Assembly: GCF_900110855.1 (NCBI RefSeq)
Contig: NZ_FOFA01000001.1
Span: forward strand, 434,001-498,000
DNA length: 64,000 nt
Direction: 5' to 3'
Source: Microlunatus flavus
GTDB taxonomy: Bacteria > Actinomycetota > Actinomycetes > Propionibacteriales > Propionibacteriaceae
Position numbers and translations under genes: made by a program. This document shows positions 16,883 through 24,819 of the stretch, piece by piece (within the stretch, counting starts at the first letter, position 1; every line of letters begins with the position of its first letter). The notes below the pieces were generated by a model that was not told the DNA's origin, did no database searches, and worked only from the letters and a program-made list of their open reading frames with translations.

Positions 16883-16943
16883 GATTTGGGCCTGCGGTTG
16901 GGCCCCTGGACCCATGCTCGGTGAACCGCCCCGACCGTAGTTT
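16883..16943 (+). promoter_or_regulatory. Promoter with 36-bp pilin-regulon element, copy C (flp)
   Basis: The element runs 16883-16918 and contains TTTGGGCC, then TTGGGCCC 12 bp later, then GGACCCA. A TAGTTT -10 box lies exactly 19 nt beyond it (16938-16943), so the flp transcript would start near 16950 with a leader of about 90 nt. The hexamer where -35 should be (TGCTCG) does not resemble the consensus. The copy separates flp from the upstream operon and would allow the major pilin to be made in excess of the machine. Confidence 0.68.
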
Positions 16944-17040
16944 GGTGCTCGTCGGAAGGCCACGGAAGCGCGCTGGGGCTCATCGACACCAGACCTCGAC
17001 CCGATCGGGTCCACCTCTCGTCACCCCAAGGAGCACTCCC

Positions 17041-17265
17041 ATGATGGACAAGCTGATGATCTCGTTCTTCCTCCTGCAGAACACGGTCACCGACAAGATC
17101 CGCACCCGCCGCGAGGCCGGCCAGGGCACCCTCGAGTACGTCGCCGCCATCGCCCTGGCGCTGATCGTCATCGTCGCCCTGATCACCGCCTTCACCTCCG
17201 CCGGCACCGCCCTGGCGCAGAAGGTCCAGGCCGTCGTCGAGAAGGTCACGAGCATCGGCGGCTGA
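17041..17265 (+). CDS. flp: Flp-type major pilin
   Basis: A 74-residue Flp pilin precursor. The ATG-ATG start follows AAGGAG at suitable distance. A 27-residue leader ends RREAG|QGTLEY, with the Glu+5/Tyr+6 needed for class III processing. The ~22-residue hydrophobic helix (VAAIALALIVIVALI) and a short amphipathic tail make a mature pilin of ~47 residues. The mature N-terminus closely resembles those of the giant proteins at 1095 and 3711. It has its own promoter with the 36-bp element and is followed by a strong hairpin. Confidence 0.93.
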   Translation: MMDKLMISFFLLQNTVTDKIRTRREAGQGTLEYVAAIALALIVIVALITAFTSAGTALAQKVQAVVEKVTSIGG

Positions 17266-17297
17266 CCTGGGCGATCCGTCCAGCAGCAGCACGACGA

Positions 17298-17331
17298 CGT
17301 CGGGCGGGGGGCAGCAGCCCTCCGCCCGACG
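17298..17331 (+). terminator. Hairpin after flp
   Basis: A 10-bp perfect stem (CGTCGGGCGG with CCGCCCGACG) extended by four further G-C/G-U pairs around a short loop, lying 32 bases after the flp stop. There is no T run, as is common for hairpins in GC-rich actinobacteria. It would act as a terminator or as a partial terminator/3' stabiliser. Either would lower expression of the TadG-like gene at 17383 relative to the major pilin. Confidence 0.6.
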
Positions 17332-17382
17332 CGTACGTCCAGCCCTCCTCCACCGCAGGTCCCGCCCAGGAAGGTCCGTCCG

Positions 17383-18060
17383 ATGACCGCAGGCCCCAGC
17401 CGACGTCCGCGCCGACGTCCGCGCCGCGAGGACGGGCTGACCGTCGTGGGCGCCCTGCTGATCTTCGGCCTGATCGCCCTGGCCGGGGGCATCGTCCTCA
17501 CCGGCCAGCTCGCGGTCGCGACCTCCGAGGGCGCCGGGGCGCAGCACGGCGCCGACGCCGCGGCCCTGGCCGGGGCCCGCGGGGTGCTCGACGGGGTCCC
17601 GGCCGACGTGGCGCCGGGGTTCCTCCTGCCGAGCGACATCCCCGTCCTGCTCGGCGGGGGACGGTGCCTGCAGAAGGGCATCGTCGACGCCACGCGCCTG
17701 GCGCAGGAGAACGGCGACACGCTCGACTCCTACTGCTACGACGCCTTCCGCGACGAGGTGAGGGTCGAGGTGACGACCAGGGACAACGCTGCGCGCGCCG
17801 CGGCCACGGCGGCCACCACGTTCGACGCGGGCTCCTGCAGCCTGCCGACCGACTTCAGCACCGACGGTCCCGACCCCGCGGACCCGGGCGAGGGCGACGA
17901 CGGCGACGAGCCCGGCGACACCCCTCCGCCGGCCCCGCAGCGCACGGTCCTCGACTGCGGCCTGAAGTTCCCGGTCGTGTTCACCCCGGCCGACAACCGG
18001 TTCCACTTCGTGGGGCTCGAGGCGATCCTGGCCGACGTCGACCCGCGGCTCACCAGGTGA
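17383..18060 (+). CDS. TadG-like pilus-associated protein
   Basis: A 225-residue protein whose N-terminus fits the TadE/G-like family. A basic leader RRPRREDG is followed by LTVVGALLIFGLIALAGG and a TM helix, then AQHGADAAALAGARG, the Ala-rich amphipathic stretch typical of the family. The Glu+5 of true prepilins is absent. The exported part (~170 residues) has four Cys, probably two disulfides, and an acidic Asp/Gly/Pro linker near residues 165-185. The ATG follows AGGAAGG. It is the last gene of the pilus locus and overlaps the convergent membrane-protein gene by 11 bases. Confidence 0.75.
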   Translation: MTAGPSRRPRRRPRREDGLTVVGALLIFGLIALAGGIVLTGQLAVATSEGAGAQHGADAAALAGARGVLDGVPADVAPGFLLPSDIPVLLGGGRCLQKGIVDATRLAQENGDTLDSYCYDAFRDEVRVEVTTRDNAARAAATAATTFDAGSCSLPTDFSTDGPDPADPGEGDDGDEPGDTPPPAPQRTVLDCGLKFPVVFTPADNRFHFVGLEAILADVDPRLTR

Positions 18061-18493
18061 TGCGGCTCTTCCGGGCCTGACGCCGCTCCCGCAGCGCGCC
18101 GAGGCTGAGGTCGGGAAGCACCGGCCCCAGGGCGCCGCCGACGGCCGCGCCGACGAACCACGGGGCGGCGGCGAGCAGACCGGCGGTGGACCCCGCAGCG
18201 CTCCAGACCAGGGCGCCGGTGGCGACCCCCACGACCAGGGGCACCCCCAGCGCGGCCGCCCAGGTCCGCGCGGCGCTCCGGCGGCCGGCCGGGAGGCCGA
18301 CCACGCCGACCACGGCGGACAGCAGGGCCAGCACCCCGGCGGCGACCCCCATCCGCGTCAGCGAGGTCGTGGTGCTCGTCGAGGTGACGGCGAACAGGCC
18401 CGCGCCCCCGAGCAGCAGCGCCACCGCTGACGCCGCCCAGGGCAGCACCGTCGCCCGGACCCGGCCGCGGCCGTCGGGCGCGTCCGCGCTCAC
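18050..18493 (-). CDS. Four-TM membrane protein, right-hand cassette
   Basis: A 147-residue membrane protein of unknown family. The GTG at 18493 overlaps the stop of the exported protein upstream (GTGA). Four hydrophobic segments lie near residues 14-34, 44-66, 78-97 and 102-120, with a basic tail (RERRQARKSR). Size, TM count and position mirror the protein at 3218-3691, though the sequences have diverged too far to call homology by eye. It ends 11 bases inside the convergent TadG-like gene. Confidence 0.68.
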   Translation of the reverse strand: MSADAPDGRGRVRATVLPWAASAVALLLGGAGLFAVTSTSTTTSLTRMGVAAGVLALLSAVVGVVGLPAGRRSAARTWAAALGVPLVVGVATGALVWSAAGSTAGLLAAAPWFVGAAVGGALGPVLPDLSLGALRERRQARKSRITW

Positions 18494-19032
18494 GAGGCCC
18501 ACCGCGCCGAGTCCAGCACCGTGGCGAGGTCCCCCGCCGTGAGGGTGTCGTCGCCGAGCACGGCGAGCACGGCGGCGGGCCGATCCTCGCGGGTGGCCAC
18601 CAGCAGGGTGCCGCGGAGGGTGCGCGGAGCGGACCCGTACGTGAGGTCGAGGCGGAGCTGCTCCCCGCCGCCGGGCATCGAACGGCTGCGGCGCGAGCCC
18701 ACGACGAGGCCGGGGAGGTGCCCGTCCAGGCCGTCGGCGAGCATCAGGCCGACCACCTCGCCGCCGTCGGTGCTGTCGAGGTCGGCCCGCGCGAGCACCA
18801 CCATGAACCCGGCGGCGCCGGCGGGCGTCCCCCGCACCCCGCGCCACTGCCACGTGCCGCCGCCCAGCTCCGCGCCGGCCGCTGCCGGGCGCAGGTCGTC
18901 GGGGACGTCGAACTGCAGGCCGCCCACGGTCACGGCGGCGGCCAGGGCGGGTTCGGCCGAGCCGGCGAGCGCCAGCCCCGCTGCGGAGACGAGCCCGAGC
19001 GCGAGGAACCCGCGCCGCGTGGTGCGCGTCAT
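18490..19032 (-). CDS. Tat-exported small protein, right-hand cassette
   Basis: A 180-residue exported protein. The ATG overlaps the stop of the upstream large gene (ATGA). The N-terminus carries a twin-arginine motif (TTRRGFLALG) and a signal ending AEPALAAA. The mature part begins VTVGGLQFDVP and ends GTLLVATREDRPAAVLAV ... LDSARWA. This pattern matches the lipoprotein at 2691-3221, so I infer a shared fold with different export routes (Tat here, lipobox there). No catalytic motif is visible. Confidence 0.72.
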   Translation of the reverse strand: MTRTTRRGFLALGLVSAAGLALAGSAEPALAAAVTVGGLQFDVPDDLRPAAAGAELGGGTWQWRGVRGTPAGAAGFMVVLARADLDSTDGGEVVGLMLADGLDGHLPGLVVGSRRSRSMPGGGEQLRLDLTYGSAPRTLRGTLLVATREDRPAAVLAVLGDDTLTAGDLATVLDSARWAS

Positions 19033-20327
19033 GTGCGGCACGGAGGGTCGGAGACCGCCACGCGCCCGGCACCGGTGGGCGTGGGGGCGACGCCCACGAC
19101 CTCCACCAGGCGGATGCCGTCCCACTCCTGGCGGCGTCCCTCGACCAGCTCCGTCGTGACGCGGTCCTGCAGGGCGGCCGGGTCCACGAAGGCGTACCGC
19201 AGGACGGTCACCGTCGCCGCGCGGCTCAGGAACGACGCGAGCTGGTCGTCGGCGGAGGGCGTCGCGAGCCCGAGGAGCTCGTCGAGCGGAACCGTCGCGG
19301 CAGAAGGACCCGCCAGCCAGGTGCCCACGAGCTCACGCTCGGCCGGCGTGCGGACCGGCACCCGGACGTACGCGACGGCCGGGCCGGGCAGCGACGTCCG
19401 GGGCTCGCCGGGGACGACCTGGCCCTGCGTGACCACCGCCAGCAGCACCTCGAGGACGTTGCCGGAGGGGTCGCGCTCGACCCGCAGGGTGCCGGTCGCC
19501 GGCCGGCCGCCGATCGTCCCGCCGAGCGTGGCGACGAGCGTCGACGTGCGCGAGACCCGGTTGAACACGAGCCGCGCGGGCACGTCCGGGCGCACGGTCA
19601 GCACGCCGCCGGACCGGACGGGCCCCCGGGGGCGGGTGGGCGTGGTCGTCGTCCGCGGCGGGACCGGGTCGGTGCGCGCCGGGACCTGGGGCAGCAGCTG
19701 CTCGCGCAGGTCGACGGTGCTGGTCAGGAGGGTCGGTGGGGGGACGGTCCGCTCGTCGCGGTCGAGCCCTCCGGCGAGCAGGGCGAGCGCGGAGCGGTTC
19801 TGGGCAACCTCGTGCTCGCCGTCCTGGACCGCCCCGACGAGCTCGTCGAGGCCCTGTCCGCGGGGCAGGTACCACTCCGCCTGCGCGGGCACGTCCACCC
19901 CGGGCACGATCGGGCGCCGGGGCCGCGTCGCGCCGTCGAGCAGCGTGGGCGGCGCCGGCTGGGGTGCGTCGCCGAGCTGCACGACGACGTCCCCGGAACG
20001 GGCGGTGCTGATGACGACCGGCAGCCCGCGCGCGGTCGACAGCTGCCGGACCCGCACCTCGGGCAGCGCGGCGTCGAGGGTCGCGAGCGTCGGGCAGCGC
20101 GCGGGCGCGAGGCTGGTGTCGCTGAGGTCGAGACCGGGGGCCCCGCAGGTCCCGAGCCCGAGCGTCACGACGCGGCAGCCCGCGTACGACACGGCCCGCT
20201 GGCTGTGGCCCGGCAGCACGCTCATCAGCCCCGACAGGCCGACGAGCACGAGGACGCCCGCCACGACCCGGTCGGTGGCCTTGCGTCGGAACGTGGCCCG
20301 CTCGACGGCGCGGCGCCTGTTCGCCAC
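19029..20327 (-). CDS. Large single-TM exported protein, homologue C of the giant pilin-like family
   Basis: A 432-residue membrane-anchored protein. The GTG at 20327 is preferred, and one at 20339 abuts a GAAGG site. One TM helix (VVAGVLVLVGLSGLM) follows a basic N-terminus without the G|xxxxEY prepilin signature. Then come two Cys about 10 residues apart, the second in a CG turn as in paralogues A and B. The C-terminal ~190 residues match A/B in order: TLRVERDPSGNVLEV against MSVTRDKDNQVTKIT, RTPAERELVGTWLA against STPEQRALADAWLA, and AATVTVLRYAFVDP against NATVSNVQYDNVSD. It is thus a third, non-pilin member of the same unnamed family. TAGACT ~30 nt upstream is a candidate -10 box. No 36-bp element is present. 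Confidence 0.75.
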   Translation of the reverse strand: MANRRRAVERATFRRKATDRVVAGVLVLVGLSGLMSVLPGHSQRAVSYAGCRVVTLGLGTCGAPGLDLSDTSLAPARCPTLATLDAALPEVRVRQLSTARGLPVVISTARSGDVVVQLGDAPQPAPPTLLDGATRPRRPIVPGVDVPAQAEWYLPRGQGLDELVGAVQDGEHEVAQNRSALALLAGGLDRDERTVPPPTLLTSTVDLREQLLPQVPARTDPVPPRTTTTPTRPRGPVRSGGVLTVRPDVPARLVFNRVSRTSTLVATLGGTIGGRPATGTLRVERDPSGNVLEVLLAVVTQGQVVPGEPRTSLPGPAVAYVRVPVRTPAERELVGTWLAGPSAATVPLDELLGLATPSADDQLASFLSRAATVTVLRYAFVDPAALQDRVTTELVEGRRQEWDGIRLVEVVGVAPTPTGAGRVAVSDPPCRT

Positions 20328-20439
20328 GGCGCCACCCACCCTTCGATCGACCGGCCAAGGCCTGCGTCAGTCTAGGCAGGCAGGAGGTCGAGCGGGCCGT
20401 TCCGCGAGAGCCTCCGGTCCGTGATCATCAGCCCGGGCG

Positions 20440-21543
20440 TCAGCCCGCCAGCAGGTCGCTCGTCCAGTGCGCGCGGGCGTACTGGGCGGGGTAGGACGCC
20501 TCGTGCCAGTCGACGCCGAGCTCGGCGGCGGCGCGCTGCGGCCAGGCCGGCTCGCGCAGGGCCGCGCGGGCCAGCAGGACCACGTCGGCGTCGCCGGACT
20601 CGAGCACGCGCTCGGCCTGCTCCGGGGAGGTGATGAGGCCGACGGCGCCGGACGGCAGGCCTGCGCCCTCGCGGACCGCGCGGGCGAAGGGCACCTGGTA
20701 GCCGGGGCCGACCGGGATGTCGGCGTGCACCGCGCCGCCGGACGAGACGTCGACGAGGTCGGCGCCGTGCTCACGGAGCACGGTGGAGACGGCGACGGTC
20801 TGCTCGGGGTCCCAGCCGCCCTCGGTCCAGTCGGTCGCGGAGAGGCGCACGAGGACCGGCATGGTCTCGGGGACGTTGGCCCGGACGGCGTCGACGATCT
20901 CGACGACGAGGCGCGTACGCCCCTCGAAGTCGCCGCCGTAGCCGTCGGTGCGGTGGTTGGTCAGCGGGCTGAGGAACTGGTGGACCAGGTAGCCGTGGGC
21001 GCCGTGCACCTCGACGGTGTCGAAACCGGCCTCGACGGAGCGGCGGGCGGCCACGCCGAAGGCCTCGACGACGCCCTGGATGTCCTCGACCGTCATCTCG
21101 CGCGGGGCGTCGTAGCCCGGGAAGGCCTCGGCAGAGGGCGCCAGGGGCTCCCAGCCGCCGTCGCGCTCGGGCACGGTCCCGTTCTGGGGCTCGCCGGCGA
21201 AGCCGCGGTACGTCGACGCCTTGCGGCCGGCGTGCGCCAGCTGGACGCCGATCGCCGCGCCCTGCGCGTGCGCGAAGTCGACGATGCGGGCCCAGGCGTC
21301 GCGCTGCTCGTCGTTCCACAGGCCGGTGTCCTGCGGGCTGATCCGCCCCTCCGGCACGACCGCGGTCGCCTCGGTCAGCAGCAGGCCGAACCCGCCCTGC
21401 GCACGCGACCCCAGGTTGACCAGGTGCCAGTCCGTCGGCACGCCGTCCTGGCGCTCGACGGAGTACTGGCACATCGGCGCCAGCCAGATGCGGTTGCGGA
21501 CGGTCAGGCCGCGCAGGGTCAGGGGTTCGAAGAGCTTGGTCAC
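20440..21543 (-). CDS. Old-yellow-enzyme family ene-reductase (YqjM/NamA-like)
   Basis: A 367-residue FMN-dependent NADPH:alkene reductase. The GTG at 21543 is chosen because the protein then starts KLFEPLTLRGL, as the family does. It has the YqjM-type Cys (APMCQYS, ~residue 25), the substrate-binding His pair EVHGAHGYLVHQF near residues 160-172, and SPLTNHRTDGYGG. A VSSGG segment and an ARAALREP segment line the FMN site. These enzymes reduce activated C=C bonds of enals, enones, maleimides or nitro compounds in detoxification. The physiological substrate is unknown. It stands alone, ahead of a dienelactone hydrolase gene on the same strand. Confidence 0.92.
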   Translation of the reverse strand: MTKLFEPLTLRGLTVRNRIWLAPMCQYSVERQDGVPTDWHLVNLGSRAQGGFGLLLTEATAVVPEGRISPQDTGLWNDEQRDAWARIVDFAHAQGAAIGVQLAHAGRKASTYRGFAGEPQNGTVPERDGGWEPLAPSAEAFPGYDAPREMTVEDIQGVVEAFGVAARRSVEAGFDTVEVHGAHGYLVHQFLSPLTNHRTDGYGGDFEGRTRLVVEIVDAVRANVPETMPVLVRLSATDWTEGGWDPEQTVAVSTVLREHGADLVDVSSGGAVHADIPVGPGYQVPFARAVREGAGLPSGAVGLITSPEQAERVLESGDADVVLLARAALREPAWPQRAAAELGVDWHEASYPAQYARAHWTSDLLAG

Positions 21544-21598
21544 GGAGTGATCAACCCGAACGGGCCGCAGGGCCTTCCGCACGGCCGGGTCGGGTGCG

Positions 21599-22336
21599 TC
21601 ACAGGAGGCGGTCGCGCAGGAACTCGAGGACCCGGTCCACCGCGACCTGCTGGCGGTGCGCGGTGAGCGTGGAGTGCTTCCGGCCCCGCAGCTCGACCCG
21701 GACGAAGGCGTCGCCGATCTCGGAGGTCAGGGTCTCGAACCGCGTGCCCACGGCCGGGTCGTCGGCGTACCGGACACCGAGGACCTGGCAGCCCGCTGCC
21801 GCTCGTCGCCTGACGACGTCGAGGTCGGCGGGCGAGAGGTTCAGGTCGGCGGCGCGGGCGCGCCCGATGGCGAAGGGCAGCGAGGGCTGCGCGAGCACGG
21901 GAGCGGCGACCGCGTCGTCCACCATCATCGCCAGGGCGAAGCCGCCGGTGAAGCACATGCCGAGCGCGCCGACGCCGGGCCCGCCGAGCTCGGCGTGCAG
22001 CGACCGGGCGAGCGAGCGGAGCCAGGTCGCGACGGGCGAGGTCTCGCCGACGCGGAGCTTGTTGAACTCGCGGTTCACGCAGACCTTCGCGAGCGTCCGT
22101 ACGGCGGCGCCCGCCCCGGACGGGCTGGGGACCTCCCCGAACAGGTGCGGCAGGACGACGGTGAAGCCGGCGCCGACGACCTCCTCGGCGAAGGCCACCA
22201 CCTCGGACGTGATGCCCGGGATCTCGGCGACGACGACGACGCCGGGTCCGGTGCCCTTGCGGTAGGTCGGGTGCGTCGGCACCGGGGCGGTCGGTTCGGT
22301 GTGCTGACCCAGGGCCCAGCCGTCGAGGACGTCCAC
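21599..22336 (-). CDS. Dienelactone hydrolase family protein
   Basis: A 245-residue alpha/beta hydrolase of the dienelactone hydrolase type. The nucleophile elbow is GMCFTGG with Cys as nucleophile (~residue 118), the acid is likely in the RYADDPAV segment, and the His in RKHSTLT. The oxyanion segment is EIPGITSEV. The GTG at 22336 has no Shine-Dalgarno but has TACGCT exactly 6 nt upstream, suggesting a leaderless transcript. One arm of the 24-bp inverted repeat (22356-22379) covers where its -35 region would be. Family members cleave lactones or esters; the substrate here is unknown. Confidence 0.88.
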   Translation of the reverse strand: MDVLDGWALGQHTEPTAPVPTHPTYRKGTGPGVVVVAEIPGITSEVVAFAEEVVGAGFTVVLPHLFGEVPSPSGAGAAVRTLAKVCVNREFNKLRVGETSPVATWLRSLARSLHAELGGPGVGALGMCFTGGFALAMMVDDAVAAPVLAQPSLPFAIGRARAADLNLSPADLDVVRRRAAAGCQVLGVRYADDPAVGTRFETLTSEIGDAFVRVELRGRKHSTLTAHRQQVAVDRVLEFLRDRLL

Positions 22337-22355
22337 CCGCGGAGCGTAGGCGGTC

Positions 22356-22449
22356 GCCGGTTTCCCATGATCTCTTGGGGAACCGGCACACCTCGTGGCA
22401 GATTCTCCGAGGTGGGTGCAGGTCTCCCAAGAGATCATGGGAAACCGGC
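22356..22449. repeat. 24-bp perfect inverted repeat between divergent genes
   Basis: Arms 22356-22379 and 22426-22449 are perfect reverse complements (CCCAAGAGATCATGGGAAAC plus CGGC) separated by 46 bp. Inside is a second short dyad, CACCTCG with CGAGGTG. The arms are clearly less GC-rich than the surroundings. Read outward, each of the two divergent genes is preceded by the same sequence in the same orientation, so the pair could be a duplicated operator. A small palindromic mobile repeat is the other reading. It cannot be a simple terminator because no gene ends here. Confidence 0.85.
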
Positions 22450-22516
22450 ACGCGCACCGGCCTGCCCCGGCACACGACGCGCCTCGGGTCGGCGCGACCA
22501 GCGGAGGAGGACGAGC

Positions 22517-23167
22517 GTGCGGGTGGGCGTGATCGGCGGGGCCGGCGGCGTGGGGCGGCGGCTGACCGCCCTGCTCGCGGAGGCCGGGGACGAGGTGACG
22601 GTGCTGCACCGGCGGGCGGACCAGGCCGCGGTGGTCGAGCAGGCCGGCGGCCGGTCGGCGCTCTTCGACCTGGTCGAGGGCTCGGTCGAGGAGCTGGCCG
22701 GGCTGCTGCGGGGGCAGGACGCCGTCGTGTTCTCCGCCGGGGCGCACGGCACGGGCCGGGACCAGACGACGCTCATCGACGGGCGGGGGCTGGAGCACGC
22801 GGTCGACGCGGCGCGCGCGGCCGGCGTCCGGCGCTTCGTCGTCGTGTCGGTGTTCCCCGAGGCGGGCCGCGACGTCGAGACGAACGCCGGCTTCGAGCAC
22901 TACGTGCGGGTCAAGAAGGCCGCCGACGTCTACCTGACCGGGAGCGACCTGGACTGGGTGGTCGTGCGCCCCGGCACCCTCACCGACGCCCCCGGCACCG
23001 GAACCGTGCGCGCGGGCTGGGCGGTCCCGTACGGCGACGTGCCCCGCGACGACGTGGCCCTGTTCCTCGCCGCCGTGGTGCGCGAGCAGCGCCTGCACCA
23101 CGTCGTCGTCGAGCTCACCGGTGGCGGCACCCCGGTCGACGAGGCCGTCCGCGCCCTGCTCCCCTAG
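22517..23167 (+). CDS. NAD(P)-binding (NmrA/SDR_a5-like) protein
   Basis: A 216-residue Rossmann-fold protein starting RVGVIGGAGGVGRRL, the GxxGxxG dinucleotide motif of atypical short-chain dehydrogenases. Further family features are VVFSAGAHG, RRFVVVSVFPE, a HYVRVKKAAD segment carrying the YxxxK-like pair, and DWVVVRPGTLTD near residue 155. The GTG follows GGAGGAGG. Relatives include NAD(P)H-sensing and flavin-reductase-like proteins, so catalysis is not certain. It stands divergent to the dienelactone hydrolase across the inverted repeat. Confidence 0.85.
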   Translation: MRVGVIGGAGGVGRRLTALLAEAGDEVTVLHRRADQAAVVEQAGGRSALFDLVEGSVEELAGLLRGQDAVVFSAGAHGTGRDQTTLIDGRGLEHAVDAARAAGVRRFVVVSVFPEAGRDVETNAGFEHYVRVKKAADVYLTGSDLDWVVVRPGTLTDAPGTGTVRAGWAVPYGDVPRDDVALFLAAVVREQRLHHVVVELTGGGTPVDEAVRALLP

Positions 23168-23183
23168 GCCGTGTCGGTCTGGC

Positions 23184-24800
23184 TCACTCCATCATCGCGG
23201 CGCCGCCGCCACCCGCGTGCGGGTTGGCGCCCGTGCGCAGCATCAGCGTGAGCAGCGCCGCGACCAGCGTGAGGAAGCCGGTCAGCAGGAAGACGTTCGA
23301 GTACGACTGGGCGAGCACGTCGAGCTGGGTGCGCTGGTAGACGGCCAGCACCTCCTGCTGCGGCATGCGGCCCGCGGGGACGAGCGCCGCCCGGGCGGCC
23401 ATCAGCCCGCCCTGCTGGTTGGTCACCACCGCCGTCAGCCCGGCCAGGCCGAGGGCGGCGCTGACGCGCTGGGCGACGGTGTTGATCGCGCTGCCGCTGG
23501 TGGTCAGGTCGCCGGGCAGGGCCGAGAGCCCCCCGGTCATGATCGGCATCATGGCCAGGCCGGTGCCGGCGGCCCGGACGCACATCCAGAACACCAGCTC
23601 GCTACGGGTCATGTCGGGGTTGATGCCGGTCAGCAGGAAGGTGCCGGTGGCGGCGATCAGCAGGCCGAAGAACGCGAGGTAGCGCGGGCCGATCTTGTCG
23701 TACAGGCGGCCGGCGACGGGCATGAGCACGGCCATCACCAGCGCCTGCGGCAGCAGCAGGAACCCGGCCCGGAGCGCCGGGTAGCCGAGGCCCTCCTGCA
23801 GGAAGAGCGGGATGTAGAACAGCGTCGCGAACAGGCCGGTCATCATCACGCTCATCGCCAGCAGCGAGGTCGTGTAGAGCCGGTTGCGGAACACCCGCAG
23901 GTTCAGCAGCGGGTGCTCGACCTCGAGCTCGATGACGACGAACGCCGCGAGGCTGAGCACGCTGAGCGCGATCAGGCCGAGCACGCGGTAGCCGGTCCAG
24001 CCCCACGACGGGCCCTCGGAGAAGGCGAGCAGGAGCGAGACGAGCCCGGTCGCGATCGTGAGGAAGCCGGCGACGTCGAAGCGCCGGGTCGGCGCCTGGG
24101 CGAACTTCGGCAGCCAGATGACGGCGGCGATCAGCCCGAGGATCCCGACGGGCACGTTGATGTAGAAGACGAGGCGCCAGTTGACGTACTCGACGAGGTA
24201 GCCGCCGAGCGCCGGGCCGATGGCCGGGGCCACGATGATCCCGAGCCCGTACATGCCCATGGCCGCGCCGATCTTCGCCGGCGGGACGAGCCGGTAGACC
24301 ATCGTCAGGCAGACGGCCGGCAGCAGGCCGCCGGGGACCGCCTGGACGACGCGGAACGCGATGAGGCTGTCGAGGTTCCAGGCCAGGCCGCACAGCGCGG
24401 ACCCGGCGGAGAACGCGACCAGCGACCACATGTAGACCCGGCCGAGGCCGATCCGGTCGCCGAGCCAGGCGCTGGCCGGCACGACGACGCCGAGCACGAG
24501 GCTGTACGCGGTCGAGATCCAGGCGACGTCGGCGGTGCTGCCGCCGAAGTCGGTCTGGATGGCCGAGATCGCGACGTTGACGATGCTCGTGTCGAGGACC
24601 GACATGAACATGCCGACGATCAGGACGGCGAGCGGCACCACCCAGTGCTCGCGCCCGCCCGCGGGCGAGGAGGCCTCGGGCGCGGCCGGGGTGGCCGCCG
24701 GGGCCAGTGGGCGCGTCGGCGCCTCGGGAGCGGCGCGACGCGCGGCCGGCGCCTCGTCGAGGTCGACGGCCGTGCCCGGCGCCGCGGTGTCCGTGCTCAT
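23184..24800 (-). CDS. DHA2-family MFS multidrug efflux pump (EmrB-like)
   Basis: A 538-residue 14-TM proton antiporter of the DHA2 family. An Ala/Pro-rich cytoplasmic N-terminus of ~45 residues precedes the first TM (VVPLAVLIVGMFMSVLDTSIVN). Motif A is recognisable in WLGDRIGLGRVYM, motif C-like in VAPAIGPALGGYLV. The ATG follows GGGGAG. It is the last gene of a three-gene minus-strand unit with two HlyD-type adaptors, and the nearest TetR gene (27380) is divergent to the whole unit. Export of toxic organic compounds is likely, but substrates cannot be named. Confidence 0.92.
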   Translation of the reverse strand: MSTDTAAPGTAVDLDEAPAARRAAPEAPTRPLAPAATPAAPEASSPAGGREHWVVPLAVLIVGMFMSVLDTSIVNVAISAIQTDFGGSTADVAWISTAYSLVLGVVVPASAWLGDRIGLGRVYMWSLVAFSAGSALCGLAWNLDSLIAFRVVQAVPGGLLPAVCLTMVYRLVPPAKIGAAMGMYGLGIIVAPAIGPALGGYLVEYVNWRLVFYINVPVGILGLIAAVIWLPKFAQAPTRRFDVAGFLTIATGLVSLLLAFSEGPSWGWTGYRVLGLIALSVLSLAAFVVIELEVEHPLLNLRVFRNRLYTTSLLAMSVMMTGLFATLFYIPLFLQEGLGYPALRAGFLLLPQALVMAVLMPVAGRLYDKIGPRYLAFFGLLIAATGTFLLTGINPDMTRSELVFWMCVRAAGTGLAMMPIMTGGLSALPGDLTTSGSAINTVAQRVSAALGLAGLTAVVTNQQGGLMAARAALVPAGRMPQQEVLAVYQRTQLDVLAQSYSNVFLLTGFLTLVAALLTLMLRTGANPHAGGGGAAMME

Positions 24801-24819
24801 CTGCCCGCTCCCCTCCGGC

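Noticed and set aside
15331-18006. 891-codon minus-strand frame over the kinase, regulator and pilin genes
   Set aside because: It is antisense to well-supported genes, and its composition lacks any domain.
22380-22425. Insertion-sequence remnant inside the 24-bp inverted repeat
   Set aside because: The 46-bp centre has no coding potential and no target-site duplication is visible, so an IS call is not supported.
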